Assembly: GCF_024199845.1 (NCBI RefSeq)
Contig: NZ_JANADO010000001.1
Coordinates: 2,046,001 to 2,110,000, forward strand
DNA: 64,000 bases
Direction: 5' to 3'
Origin: Bradyrhizobium sp. CCGB12
Lineage (GTDB): Bacteria; Pseudomonadota; Alphaproteobacteria; Rhizobiales; Xanthobacteraceae
Shown: in pieces, positions 41,973 through 51,032 of the stretch
How positions within the stretch are numbered: the first letter of the stretch is position 1
How the letters are laid out: every line of letters begins with the position of its first letter
Translations under genes and position numbers: made by a program
The notes under the pieces: model-generated
The model's input: only the letters and a program-made list of their open reading frames with translations
Told to the model about the DNA's origin: nothing
The model's database searches: none

Positions 41973-42791
41973 ATGCTGTTCGTCGAGGCCAACGGTGCCA
42001 GGATCCCGGCGATCGGGCTCGGGACCTGGGAATTGGACGGCCGGCTTTGCGCCCGCGTGGTCGAGCAGGCGCTGCGGCTCGGCTATCGCCACATCGACAC
42101 CGCGCAGGTCTATGACAACGAGCGCGAAGTCGGCGACGGCGTGCGTGCTTCGGGCGTGCGCCGCGACGACATCTTCCTCACGACGAAAGTCTGGACCAAC
42201 CATTTCGCGCCCCACGATCTCGAGCGCTCGGTCAAGGAGAGCCTCGCCCGCCTGCGGCTTCCCTCCGTCGACCTGCTGCTGTTGCACTGGCCCAATTCGC
42301 ACGTGCCGCTGGCGGAGACACTTGGAGCGCTCTCGCACGCCAAGACCATGGGCCTGACCCGCCACATCGGCGTCTCCAATTTCACCGTGGCGCTGATCGA
42401 GCAGGCGGTTGCACTGTCGCCCGAGCCGCTCGCCTGCAACCAGGTCGAATATCATCCTTATCTGGGCCAGGCCAAGGTGAGGGCGGCCTGCGACCAGCAC
42501 GGGCTTGCCCTCGTCGCCTACAGTCCTGTCGCCAAGGGGCGCATCAAGACCGACCAGACGCTCGCAGAGATCGGCCGCGCCCATCGCAAGACGCCGGCCC
42601 AGGTGTGCCTGCGCTGGCTTGTGCAGCAGAATGTCGCTGCGATCCCGCGCACCTCCCGCATCGAGCGCCTGTCGGAAAACATCGAGATCTTCGATTTCGA
42701 ACTGTCGGAGGACGAGATGGGCCGGATTGCCGCGCTCGCCAATCCCAGAGGACGCCTGACCGACTTCGGCTTCGCGCCGAAATGGGATTGA
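41973..42791 (+). CDS. Aldo/keto reductase, 2,5-diketo-gluconate-reductase type
   Basis: 272 residues. The AKR tetrad is visible: Asp and Tyr in HIDTAQVYDNE, Lys in TTKVWT and His in LLLLHWPN; the NADPH-binding end has AIPRTSRIERLSENI. The family reduces aldehydes and ketones with NADPH; the substrate is not assignable. The ATG follows AGAGGATTCCTC. Confidence 0.9.
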   Translation: MLFVEANGARIPAIGLGTWELDGRLCARVVEQALRLGYRHIDTAQVYDNEREVGDGVRASGVRRDDIFLTTKVWTNHFAPHDLERSVKESLARLRLPSVDLLLLHWPNSHVPLAETLGALSHAKTMGLTRHIGVSNFTVALIEQAVALSPEPLACNQVEYHPYLGQAKVRAACDQHGLALVAYSPVAKGRIKTDQTLAEIGRAHRKTPAQVCLRWLVQQNVAAIPRTSRIERLSENIEIFDFELSEDEMGRIAALANPRGRLTDFGFAPKWD

Positions 42792-42840
42792 GGGGGGCTT
42801 CCATTATGCTAGGACCAGCGCGGCAACCCGAAGTCAGTCG

Positions 42841-43815
42841 ATGGAACCGCGGAAGATCATACGGACGGACATTGCGGCGTCGGCGATCGCGCATCTGACG
42901 CTGGTGGGGCTGATCATCCTGATCAGCGAGGTCCATCCGTTCCACGCCGCGCCGCCCGAGACCGTCGCCGTCGACATCGTCACGCCGGAGCAAGTGCAGG
43001 AGGAGATCAAGGAGCAGGAGGCGAAGGAGACGGCAAAGGAGAAGCCGCCGGAGCCGACGCCCGATCTGAAACTGCCCAAGCTGGATTTCACCGACAAGTC
43101 CGAAGCGGCGGGCAAGCCTGCGGCCAAGCAGCAGGGCGCGCCGTCGCCGTCACCGCAGGCTTCGCCCGAGCCGCAACGTTCTGCGCAGCAAGAGGTGCAG
43201 CAGCAACCTTCGCCGCCGAAACCGCGCGAGGCCGATGCACAGCCGCAGCAGCCTCCGCCGCAAGCCCAGCCTCAGCCGATGGCGCAACCACCGCTACAGG
43301 CGATGCCGCAGCCACCGAAACAGCCGCCGCCGTCACAAGCGATGCAGCAGCCCCAGACCGCGCCGCCGCCGGCCTATCAGGCGCCGGCACCCGACGTCAC
43401 CGTCAGATACGGCGTCATGCTCGGGCTGCCGCCCGCATTGCCGCCGGAGCTGCCGAAGGGCGCTTCCAAGGACGATGGCGGCGACGCCCGGGATTCGATC
43501 GGAGCCAAGCTGCCGCCCGAGATCATCGCCGAGTTTCGTCGCCACCTGAGAAGCTGCGCCAAGCTGCCGGCCGGGGTCGACCCAGCTGACAACGTGCAGA
43601 TCAAGCTGCGCACGGTATTCGCGACCGACGGAACGCTGGCGCGCGAGCCGATCCTCATGGCGGCTCCGCCGTCCGCGAAGGGCGTGGCCCTGGTGAAGTC
43701 CGCAATGAGCGCGCTCCAGAGCTGTCAGCCCTACAAGATGCTGCCGGCGGACAAATACGGGGAATGGAAGGTGTTGGATTTGCCGTTCAGCCCAAAGGAT
43801 TTCGGCGGGTCGTAG
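42841..43815 (+). CDS. TolA/TonB-like energy-transducing or envelope protein
   Basis: 324 residues. One N-terminal membrane anchor (about 11-30), an acidic Lys/Glu segment, then a long Pro/Gln-rich stretch (about 95-190), as in TonB/TolA periplasmic spans. The C-terminal domain (about 215-324) has the TolA-like features of two Cys (about C241 and C295) and a KVLDLPFSPKDF end. No tolQ, tolR, exbB or exbD is adjacent, so this is an orphan. It lies close behind an aldo/keto reductase. Confidence 0.75.
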   Translation: MEPRKIIRTDIAASAIAHLTLVGLIILISEVHPFHAAPPETVAVDIVTPEQVQEEIKEQEAKETAKEKPPEPTPDLKLPKLDFTDKSEAAGKPAAKQQGAPSPSPQASPEPQRSAQQEVQQQPSPPKPREADAQPQQPPPQAQPQPMAQPPLQAMPQPPKQPPPSQAMQQPQTAPPPAYQAPAPDVTVRYGVMLGLPPALPPELPKGASKDDGGDARDSIGAKLPPEIIAEFRRHLRSCAKLPAGVDPADNVQIKLRTVFATDGTLAREPILMAAPPSAKGVALVKSAMSALQSCQPYKMLPADKYGEWKVLDLPFSPKDFGGS

Positions 43816-43857
43816 GCCGGCGGGATGGGGCGGGTGCGGCGAAGCCCATGATGTTTC

Positions 43858-44049
43858 CTAGGGCCTTCCGATACGTGGCTTCAGCCATGCCATGATCACG
43901 GCGTGCGGAGCTCGCCGGCTGCGTGGCAGGCGGTGCCTTTCGATGACGCGCCGGGCAAAGGCGCCTGCCTGTTCGGCGGACCGTCGCTCCGCTGCTGAAA
44001 GCGCCATCCACTCGCGAATGACGGCGCGTCGTATCTTTGATGTCGGCAT
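43858..44049 (-). CDS. Short rhizobial-type protein (IREWMALSAAERRS family)
   Basis: 63 residues, basic. The reading IRRAVIREWMALSAAERRSA, ending LPRSRRAPHAVIMAWLKPR, matches a type of short protein often seen in Bradyrhizobium (recollection). AAGGATTG precedes the ATG. The function is unknown. Confidence 0.68.
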   Translation of the reverse strand: MPTSKIRRAVIREWMALSAAERRSAEQAGAFARRVIERHRLPRSRRAPHAVIMAWLKPRIGRP

Positions 44050-44085
44050 CCGATCAATCCTTGAAGTTCCGGTGGATGCGCGTGC

Positions 44086-44523
44086 TCAGGCGGCCTGCTG
44101 AACGGGAACGGCTTGCGAGCGCCGCGCTAGAACCACGCTGCCGCAGGGGTGCTCGGCGCCTTGCAGGACGACGAAGCCGCGCTTCATCACTGCGGCACGC
44201 AGGGCTTCCTTCGCGGCGGTCTTCTGCGCATCGAGCCAGATCACCAGCTCGGCGCGGGGGCCGAGGAAGTCGTCGAGCCAATCCATCGTCGCATCGAGCG
44301 CGTGGAGCGTGCGCCGCCGCCAGTCCACGAGCGCGACTTCATATTGACCTGCGGGGAGGCCGCAATTGCCTGCCGCCGCCGCCAGCAGATATCCGCGGCG
44401 ATGCAATTCCATCATCAATTCCATGCTCTTTGCGCCGACCACGACGATGCGTTGCCGCGTCGAGCAGTTTGCGATGGCCATCATTGGATCGATGATCCGG
44501 TCGCCGACCACAGAGGTAGACAT
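44086..44523 (-). CDS. Hypothetical Rossmann-like protein
   Basis: 145 residues. Beta-alpha alternation (RIVVVGAKSMELMMELHRRG, YEVALVDWRRRTLHAL, ELVIWLD, GFVVLQGAEHPCGSVVLARR) is that of a small Rossmann or methyltransferase-like fold, but the glycine-rich cofactor loop is changed to VGAKSM. It is either a degenerate methyltransferase or a non-enzymatic regulator. Neighbours are all small proteins. Confidence 0.68.
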   Translation of the reverse strand: MSTSVVGDRIIDPMMAIANCSTRQRIVVVGAKSMELMMELHRRGYLLAAAAGNCGLPAGQYEVALVDWRRRTLHALDATMDWLDDFLGPRAELVIWLDAQKTAAKEALRAAVMKRGFVVLQGAEHPCGSVVLARRSQAVPVQQAA

Positions 44524-44766
44524 CGTTTTCCCCCAGTTCGCTATGCCGCGCGAGCTTGCGCGACGGAGCGGATATGGCGCCGGAGCCGGTAGGATTTCGA
44601 GACTGGCGCGGTCGCAGTTTCATAGGAGTGGCATAGCCTCCACTGCGAGCTTCTCCCAACTTATGTTCCGCCTACAAACAGGCGCTACGATCCCCATCGA
44701 ATTCAAATGCCATCGGCGTCACCTTGTGGACGAACGCGCGCCATCGCGCATTGTCGGGAGATCAAG

Positions 44767-44961
44767 ATGTCCGCCTATCGTGCATTGATCATGGGTCGAC
44801 ACGACCGTCCAATAAGGTTGATCCAGATGGATTGCATCGACGATGAATCCGCGATCAGCTCTGCAGAGCGGCTCGTCGACGGCCGCGACGTCGAGCTCTG
44901 GCAGATGGACCGGCCTGTGGCCAGATTCGATTCCCGGTCGGGGACGATGCACAGGAAGTAA
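44767..44961 (+). CDS. Short protein of the YRAF...ELWRLDQ family
   Basis: 64 residues from ATG at 44767 (SAYRALIMGRHDRPIRLIQM, then DVELWQMDRPVARFD). Paralogous to 35006-35212: the shared core is a Tyr-Arg-Ala start, an Asp-Asp turn, Val-Glu-Leu-Trp and a final Ala-Arg-Phe-Asp. The function is unknown. Confidence 0.7.
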   Translation: MSAYRALIMGRHDRPIRLIQMDCIDDESAISSAERLVDGRDVELWQMDRPVARFDSRSGTMHRK

Positions 44962-45018
44962 GCGGAGGTGTCGCACGCGGCCGGAGGTTCGCGGCCCGAC
45001 GGGCCTTGGACACGCGCA

Positions 45019-45735
45019 TCAATGACCGCGCTTCCGCATCTCCTCGCCATCCATCAGCTCCGGCGCCATCGCCGCCCAAGCACTGGACGCGAACTGCCGT
45101 CGCCATGTCACGACCACCACCGCCGCCGTGGTCACGAACAGCAGCCACGGGCTGACGAACCAGCCGAGATAGCCGAGCGCGAAGAAGAAGGCGCGCTGGC
45201 CGCGGTTGAAGTGGCGGCCGGCGGATTCGAACAGGCGCGAGGTGCGGATGACATGGGCTTCGGCCTCCGGCGTGTCGCGCTTGTCAGCAGGCGGCATGCC
45301 GCCGAACAGGATCGCGACATAGTTGAACAGGCGATAGGCCCAGGCGAACTTGAAGAAGGCGTAGACGCAGATCAGCACGAGGCCGACACATTTCAGCTCC
45401 CACATTGCCGGCGACGTGCTGAGGTCGATCGGCAGCTTGCTGAGGATCATGATGGCGTCGTTGGTGGCGTGCAGCAGCGCCAGTGCGCCGCCGAGCGCGA
45501 ACAGGCTGGTGGAAGCGAAGAAGGCGGTACCGTTCTGGAGCGAGGCCATGATCTGCATGTCGACCATGCGGGTGTCCCGGTCGAGCATCCGGCGCACCCA
45601 GACTTCCCGATAGCGGTTCATCCGCGCCGACAGGCTGTCGCGGCCATAGGCCGAATGCTCAAGCGTCAGCGCGTAGACCAGCCATTCGATGATGAAGAAG
45701 CCGACGGCGGTGATGTCGACCCAGTGCCTGCTCAT
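45019..45735 (-). CDS. DUF599 membrane protein
   Basis: 238 residues with four predicted membrane helices (about 7-22, 72-92, 115-133, 190-212) and typical DUF599 motifs such as RDTRMVDMQIMASLQNGTAFFAST and FNYVAILFGG. The ATG at 45735 has AAGGAGACGGAC before it. The function of the family is not known. Confidence 0.87.
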   Translation of the reverse strand: MSRHWVDITAVGFFIIEWLVYALTLEHSAYGRDSLSARMNRYREVWVRRMLDRDTRMVDMQIMASLQNGTAFFASTSLFALGGALALLHATNDAIMILSKLPIDLSTSPAMWELKCVGLVLICVYAFFKFAWAYRLFNYVAILFGGMPPADKRDTPEAEAHVIRTSRLFESAGRHFNRGQRAFFFALGYLGWFVSPWLLFVTTAAVVVVTWRRQFASSAWAAMAPELMDGEEMRKRGH

Positions 45736-45857
45736 GTCCGTCTCCTTGCGGGCCGCAACGATTGCCACGCATGGCGAGGCGCAGCAACGATTGATTGGCG
45801 GCAGGCGATGGCGTTAAAAGCAGCTCGCTCTAGGACGTCTCGAGAAGGACTGCTGAC

Positions 45858-46520
45858 ATGGCTGCACTGAAACTCGCGATCGGCAACAAGAACTACTCGT
45901 CATGGTCGATGCGGCCCTGGCTCGCACTGCGCGCCAACGACATCCCGTTCGTGGAGACCCTCATCCCGCTCTACACCGACAATCCCGCCGACAAGGAGCA
46001 GATCCTGTCCTTCAGCCGCGCCGGCAAGGTGCCGGTGCTGGTCGACGGTGACGTCACCGTGTGGGATTCGCTCAGCATCATCGAGTACATCGCCGAGCGC
46101 TATCCCGAGAAGAAGCTGTGGCCCGATGACGTCGCCGCGCGCGCCCATGCCCGTTCGGTGTGCGCCGAGATGCATTCCGGCTTCATGGCCTTGCGCAACG
46201 AATGCGGCATGAACCTGCACCGCCCGGTGCGTCCCGTGGCGCTATCGGCGGACGCCAAGGCCAATATCGCGCGCGTGCAGGAGATCTGGCGCGAGTGCCG
46301 GGCCCGGTATGGTACCAATGGACCGTTCCTGTTCGGCCGCTTCAGTGCGGCGGATGCGATGTACGCCCCGGTCGTGCACCGCTTCCGCACCTACGCGATC
46401 GAGGTCACGCCCGAGACCAAGGCCTACATGGAGACGATGCTGGCGCTGCCGGCGTTCCAGGAATGGACCCGGGACGGGCTCGCCGAAACGCTTCGCATCG
46501 AGAAGTTCGAGGACGCCTGA
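45858..46520 (+). CDS. Glutathione S-transferase family protein
   Basis: 220 residues. N-terminal thioredoxin fold with IGNKNYSSWSMRPWLAL (Ser-rich active-site loop) and the cis-Pro in GKVPVLV followed by WDSLSIIEYIAERYP (glutathione-binding Ser). C-terminal helical domain at about 90-215. It probably conjugates or removes glutathione adducts. Divergent from the DUF599 gene. Confidence 0.9.
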   Translation: MAALKLAIGNKNYSSWSMRPWLALRANDIPFVETLIPLYTDNPADKEQILSFSRAGKVPVLVDGDVTVWDSLSIIEYIAERYPEKKLWPDDVAARAHARSVCAEMHSGFMALRNECGMNLHRPVRPVALSADAKANIARVQEIWRECRARYGTNGPFLFGRFSAADAMYAPVVHRFRTYAIEVTPETKAYMETMLALPAFQEWTRDGLAETLRIEKFEDA

Positions 46521-46815
46521 TCGCTGCTCTGACCCGGGGGCGCCGGTCCGCGGTCCGGTTGGCGGCGCTCGGGCTGCAAGCCGGCCGCTACGGTCGATTC
46601 CCACCCCTGCGACAGAAGCTGCGACACGTCGCTGGAGGGGCGACCCCGGCGGCCCGCCGGTTCTGGGTCTATCGTTCTGAAAAGACTGCAAGAATTACGT
46701 ACTTGCCATGCGGGTATGACGCTGGCCAAAACGGCCGGCCGCGTGCTATACAGCGCCCGGGTTTCCGGCCGGCCGTCGCAGTGGGACCATGGGCGAGGCA
46801 GGCGTTGTTTGAGTA
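46521..46815. other. 295-bp gap
   Basis: Between the GST stop and the small gene at 46816 no supported ORF, hairpin terminator or repeat is seen. The part near 46690-46760 is less GC-rich and may hold the promoter of the next gene. Confidence 0.4.
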
Positions 46816-47019
46816 ATGGAGAGGGTGTTGAAGCACAAATTCCCCGTGGGAACGCGCGTCTTGTTCACGGCCAGCAACATCGCGCGCCCGGCTGCCAGCG
46901 GCTCGTATGAGGTCATCCGTCTACTGCCGACCGAAGGCGACGACTGTCAGTACCGGATCAAGAGCTCGACCGAAGCCTTCGAGCGTGTCGCCAAGGAAAG
47001 CCAGCTCGCGCTCTCTTGA
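46816..47019 (+). CDS. Hypothetical small protein
   Basis: 67 residues. An SH3-like beta composition is suggested by HKFPVGTRVLFTASNIARPA and SGSYEVIRLLPTEGDDCQYRIK, a form common in rhizobial short proteins. ATG at 46816. The function is unknown. Confidence 0.68.
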   Translation: MERVLKHKFPVGTRVLFTASNIARPAASGSYEVIRLLPTEGDDCQYRIKSSTEAFERVAKESQLALS

Positions 47020-47177
47020 AGACTGACGCCGTCTGCGTATTGGCGCCTCCCGGTGAATTGTATCCTCTCGCCGTCAAAAGGCCCGCTTCACCTTCACAAG
47101 GTGGGCCCGGGGGCAGTTGCCGACACGCGGTGCTCGCTTTGACCATTCGCGCTTTGCTCGCGTGAGGGACGTCGCGC

Positions 47178-48155
47178 ATGAACTGGGCATCGGCCACTTC
47201 GCTCGACCAAATCTGGCGCTCGCCGGCCTTCCCGATGTGGATGACGCTGACGGCTGCCGGATTCTTCGGGCTGATCCTCCTGATCACGCTGCTGCGCGCC
47301 GACAGATCGGTCGCCAACGGCGCGCTGACCGTCATTACGCTGCTATCCATCGCGATCGCCGGGGCGGCCACCGTGCGCGTCTATGGACCGGAGGGGCAGG
47401 GCGGCCCGGCCGAGGTGCGGGCGCAAGTGACGGCGAGTCTGCCGGCTCTGTCCTGTCTCGACGATCTCGCCGGCGATGCCGTCGCCGTTGGTTGCGAGAA
47501 GGCGCTGTTCGGCGCGCCTGACGCGGCGGCTGCGGCTGTCTCCTATACCGCGGCGAGGATCGACCGGCTGACCGCGCTCGGCGACGTCGCCACCGTCGAC
47601 AAGAACCTCACGCTCGACACGAAGGTGCTGCGCAAATCGCTGGAGCGCGATCGCTACGGCTTGGTCGCGCATGTGCTGGTCGCGCGCGACGGCTGCACGC
47701 AGTTCGATTGCGCTGCGTTCCGCTCGTTGACCGACCAGCAGCAGGTCGCCGCCAACATGGATTCCCACCTCTACGACACGCTGGTTGCGCGCTATGCGCC
47801 GATCTGGAACGCGCCCGCTACGGCGCCGGCGATGCCGGCCACCGGTGCGCTTGCCGGCTTGCCGCCATCGATGCCGACGGGCAAGCCGACCAATGCCGAG
47901 TTCCCGAGCGCCTCGTCGACGCCGCCGGTGAGCATCATGAATCCGGAGCCTACGGCGACGACACGCCAGACGGCGCCCGCCGCAAATGCAGCACCGCGCG
48001 CGCCGGCCGCGAGCTCGGCTCAGGGCGCAGCTCCCGCGGCACCGGCCGCGAAGCGGCCCCCGGCGCCAAAGGCTGCGCATGCACCGGCCGCGCCGGTTCC
48101 GCTCGCACCGCCGCCGGCCTCGGCGGCTGCGCCCGCGGCTGCGGATAACGAGTAG
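47178..48155 (+). CDS. Hypothetical membrane-anchored protein with Pro/Ala-rich tail
   Basis: 325 residues. Two hydrophobic helices at about 20-39 and 47-64, then a soluble domain (about 75-210) with paired Cys (about C94/C106 and C172/C177) that suggest disulfides in the periplasm. The last 115 residues are low-complexity Ala/Pro. No family was recognised. Confidence 0.78.
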   Translation: MNWASATSLDQIWRSPAFPMWMTLTAAGFFGLILLITLLRADRSVANGALTVITLLSIAIAGAATVRVYGPEGQGGPAEVRAQVTASLPALSCLDDLAGDAVAVGCEKALFGAPDAAAAAVSYTAARIDRLTALGDVATVDKNLTLDTKVLRKSLERDRYGLVAHVLVARDGCTQFDCAAFRSLTDQQQVAANMDSHLYDTLVARYAPIWNAPATAPAMPATGALAGLPPSMPTGKPTNAEFPSASSTPPVSIMNPEPTATTRQTAPAANAAPRAPAASSAQGAAPAAPAAKRPPAPKAAHAPAAPVPLAPPPASAAAPAAADNE

Positions 48156-48197
48156 ATCGGCATTCCAAATGCGCGGCTGCCCGGCTAATGCTGGGGC

Positions 48198-48638
48198 ATG
48201 CCGCTACATCTGATCAAGCTCGCCGTCGGCTGCGACTCCGTCAAGGAATTGAAGGAGTGGATCGCCGAACGGATGCAGACCGCCAAGAAGAAGGGTCTGC
48301 CGCAACATCACATCCACATCACCCGCATGGTGCCCAAGCGCGACGCCGAGATCCTGGCGGGCGGCTCGCTCTATTGGGTGATCAAAGGCGAGATCGCCGC
48401 GCGGGAGAAGATCATCGGCATCGAGCCGTTCCGCGACAAGGACGGCATCGGGCGCTGCCGGATCGTGATGCAGCCGAAGGTGATCTCGGTATCGCCGCGG
48501 CCGATGCGCCCGTTCCAGGGCTGGCGCTATCTCACCGAGGATTCGGTGCCGGCCGATCTCGGCAAGTCCGCCGCCGGCTCGATCGCGGCGATGCCGGAGC
48601 CGATGCGGCGCGAGCTGCGCGATCTGGGGCTGCTCTAA
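48198..48638 (+). CDS. DUF1489 protein
   Basis: 146 residues of the alphaproteobacterial DUF1489 family: [20 protein letters not shown], then [28 protein letters not shown] and [19 protein letters not shown]. Soluble. The function is unknown. Its stop overlaps that of the convergent panC gene by four bases. Confidence 0.9.
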   Translation: MPLHLIKLAVGCDSVKELKEWIAERMQTAKKKGLPQHHIHITRMVPKRDAEILAGGSLYWVIKGEIAAREKIIGIEPFRDKDGIGRCRIVMQPKVISVSPRPMRPFQGWRYLTEDSVPADLGKSAAGSIAAMPEPMRRELRDLGLL

Positions 48639-49486
48639 ACCGCGATATTGTCGATCAGCCGGGTGCTGCCGAGCTTGGCCGCGACCAGGATCCGCAAGGG
48701 GCCGTCTTTGCGCGAAGTGACCGGCGCCAGCGTCGCCGCATGGCGTGCCTCGAAATAGTCGAGCACGAAGCCGGCTGCCTGGATCATCTCGGCGCCGCCC
48801 GCCATCGCCGCTGCGATGGCATTGCCGGCCTTGATCCGCCGCGCGCTCTCCTTCATGGCGCGGTAGAGGATGGTCGCGGTCTGCCGCTCCTCCGCTGAGA
48901 GGTAGACGTTGCGCGAGGACATCGCGAGCCCATCGCGCTCGCGCACGGTGCGGGAGCCGATCACCTTGACGCCAAGGTCGAGATCGCCCGCCATCTGCGT
49001 CACCACCCGCAACTGCTGAAAATCCTTCTCGCCGAAGATCGCGACATCCGGCCGGCATTGCGTGAGCAGCTTGCCGACGACGGTGGCAACGCCGCCGAAG
49101 AAATGCGGCCGGAAGCGGTCCTCGAGGCCGGCGAGCGCCGGCCCCTCCGGCACGATGCGGGTGGCAAAACCCTCCGGGTACATGGCCGCGACGCCGGGGT
49201 GCCAGACCACGTCGACGTCCTCGGCCGCGAGCTTGGCGATGTCGGCCTTCCAGGTTCGCGGATAAGCGCCAAAGTCCTCCGTCGGGGCGAACTGGGTCGG
49301 GTTGACGAAGATCGAAACCACGACGCGGCTCGCGCGCCGCTTGGCGAGGCGAACCAGCGACACATGCCCGTCATGGAGTGCTCCCATGGTCGGGACCAGC
49401 GCGATCGTGGCCTTGCGCTTGCGGAGATTGTCGACGGCGCGCCGCAGGGCGGGGACCGTGCGGGCGATCAAGGGGCTTGATGACAT
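48635..49486 (-). CDS. panC: Pantoate-beta-alanine ligase
   Basis: 283 residues. [14 protein letters not shown] holds the HxGH motif; [20 protein letters not shown] and MSSRNVYL (KMSKS-like) follow in order. It condenses pantoate and beta-alanine with ATP to make pantothenate for CoA. The ATG at 49486 is the natural start; the 38 in-frame codons upstream do not look like protein. Divergent from mipZ. Confidence 0.94.
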   Translation of the reverse strand: MSSSPLIARTVPALRRAVDNLRKRKATIALVPTMGALHDGHVSLVRLAKRRASRVVVSIFVNPTQFAPTEDFGAYPRTWKADIAKLAAEDVDVVWHPGVAAMYPEGFATRIVPEGPALAGLEDRFRPHFFGGVATVVGKLLTQCRPDVAIFGEKDFQQLRVVTQMAGDLDLGVKVIGSRTVRERDGLAMSSRNVYLSAEERQTATILYRAMKESARRIKAGNAIAAAMAGGAEMIQAAGFVLDYFEARHAATLAPVTSRKDGPLRILVAAKLGSTRLIDNIAV

Positions 49487-49771
49487 CAGGACTCGACGGG
49501 GTTGGGAATCAGTGCAGGTGCGGCCGGCGCCCAGCCGGCTAACCTTAACAAGCAGCGATCGTGGACGCCATGCATCCGGATGCGGCACAGCATCCCGCAC
49601 AAGGCCGTGCAGGATGTCGCGAGATTGTCGGCTGGATCACAGACGAACGATGGCGCTGCGATTCATGCTGAAGAACGGCGCATTGCAATTTGCATTAACT
49701 GTCACGCATTTCACTTGACCGCAGACGCGGCCAACTTGAAGATATTTCGACGAGGGGTGTTAAGGATCGCT

Positions 49772-50695
49772 ATGCTTGTGCAGGCTAGCCAAGGCCAATC
49801 CGGCTCGGCGCACGTGGTCGTGCTCGGCAACGAGAAGGGCGGCTCCGGAAAATCGACCACCGCCCTGCACATCGCGGTTGCGCTGTTGAAGGCCGGCCAG
49901 CGCGTCGCCACCATCGACCTCGACTGCCGGCAACAGAGCTTCACCCGCTATATCGGCAACCGTTCCGCGTGGGCGCGCCGCACCAAGCTCGACCTCGAAT
50001 TGCCGGTGCATCGCTGCATCAAGCTCGGCGAGACCATGCAGATCGCCGAGAACGAGAACTCCGAGTTCCAGCAATTCATGGAGGCGGTCTCGGCGGTCGA
50101 GAGCAGCTTCGACTTCATCGTCATCGATACGCCCGGCACCGACAGCTACCTGATGCGGCTCGCGCATTCGATGGCCGACACGCTGGTGACGCCGATCAAC
50201 GACAGCTTCCTCGACTTTGACGTGCTCGGCACCGTCGATCCCGCCAATTACGCGGTCACGGGGGAGAGCCATTACGCCGAGATGGTGCGCGACGTCAGGC
50301 GTAAGCGCCGCCAGCTCGACGGCGCGACCACCGACTGGATCGTCGTGCGCAACCGCCTGTCGATGCTCGGTTCGCGCAACAAGCAACTCGTCGCCGAGGG
50401 TCTGAAGGATTTGTCGCTGCGGCTTGGCTTCCGCTACGTCGACGGCTTCGCCGAACGCGTCGTCTATCGCGAGTTCTTCCCGCGCGGCCTGACCGCCCTC
50501 GACGAGATCGACGAGGCCACGCTCGGCATGCGGCCCAATCTCGGCCATCTCACTGCGCGGGAGGAGGTGACGAGCCTGCTGCGCCAGCTCAAGCTGCCGC
50601 TGGACGAGCGCGGCCGCCGCCGCGCCGCCAACCGTGCCGAGTGGTTCAGTCAGGTCGACAAGCCCCTCGAGGTCCACGACATCCTCGGCGCCTGA
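49772..50695 (+). CDS. mipZ: MipZ/ParA-type division-plane ATPase
   Basis: 307 residues. Deviant Walker A GNEKGGSGKST (K22 and K27), Walker B IVIDTPGTDS, and MipZ-specific segments such as CRQQSFTRYIGNRS, VVRNRLS and RVVYREFFPRGLTALDE. MipZ binds ParB at the poles and keeps FtsZ from assembling there, placing division at midcell in alphaproteobacteria. ATG at 49772 with AAGGA before it; the 90 codons upstream in frame are not protein-like. The 285-bp gap to panC holds both promoters. Confidence 0.92.
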   Translation: MLVQASQGQSGSAHVVVLGNEKGGSGKSTTALHIAVALLKAGQRVATIDLDCRQQSFTRYIGNRSAWARRTKLDLELPVHRCIKLGETMQIAENENSEFQQFMEAVSAVESSFDFIVIDTPGTDSYLMRLAHSMADTLVTPINDSFLDFDVLGTVDPANYAVTGESHYAEMVRDVRRKRRQLDGATTDWIVVRNRLSMLGSRNKQLVAEGLKDLSLRLGFRYVDGFAERVVYREFFPRGLTALDEIDEATLGMRPNLGHLTAREEVTSLLRQLKLPLDERGRRRAANRAEWFSQVDKPLEVHDILGA

Positions 50696-50919
50696 GGCGG
50701 CGGTATATCGCTACTTCCGCACGGTCTGAGCGGCCGCTTGTCGCGGGAACCTCGCTCGCGCCCGGCGCGTTTTCATCCTGCGTTTACTGCGAAATCGAAC
50801 CCAATCCACACGAGTTGCGTCGGATGGTGATCTGCACGTAGCGGTATGAGAATGGGGTGCTCACGAAACGTGTGCGCCGCACAATGAAAGGGCTGCCGGT
50901 TCACAATATTTAGCCTTCC
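50696..50919. other. Gap before the hydrolase leader
   Basis: No supported gene is seen. The first part is GC-rich with no clear terminator. From about 50900 it becomes AT-rich and leads into the promoter region described next. Confidence 0.4.
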
Positions 50920-51032
50920 TGTCACGCTGCTGTGACATATATTAGGGAATAGGCGACCAGGGGACGCAGAGCCCCGGAAACACGATTTTCAACAGGGATT
51001 CAGGCCGCAAGAGCCTGGGGCTGAGGACGAAA
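50920..51032 (+). promoter_or_regulatory. Palindrome and structured leader before the alpha/beta hydrolase gene
   Basis: TGTCACGCTGCTGTGACA (50920-50937) is a perfect 6+6 inverted repeat followed by CATATATTAG, a possible -10 region. The leader can fold in two exclusive ways: GGGG (50960-50963) with CCCC (50972-50975), or AGCCCC (50970-50975) with GGGGCT (51017-51022). The second form encloses a CAGGC / GCCTG hairpin and ends next to the GAGGA ribosome site (51023-51027). This could gate translation. No known riboswitch consensus is matched. Confidence 0.4.
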
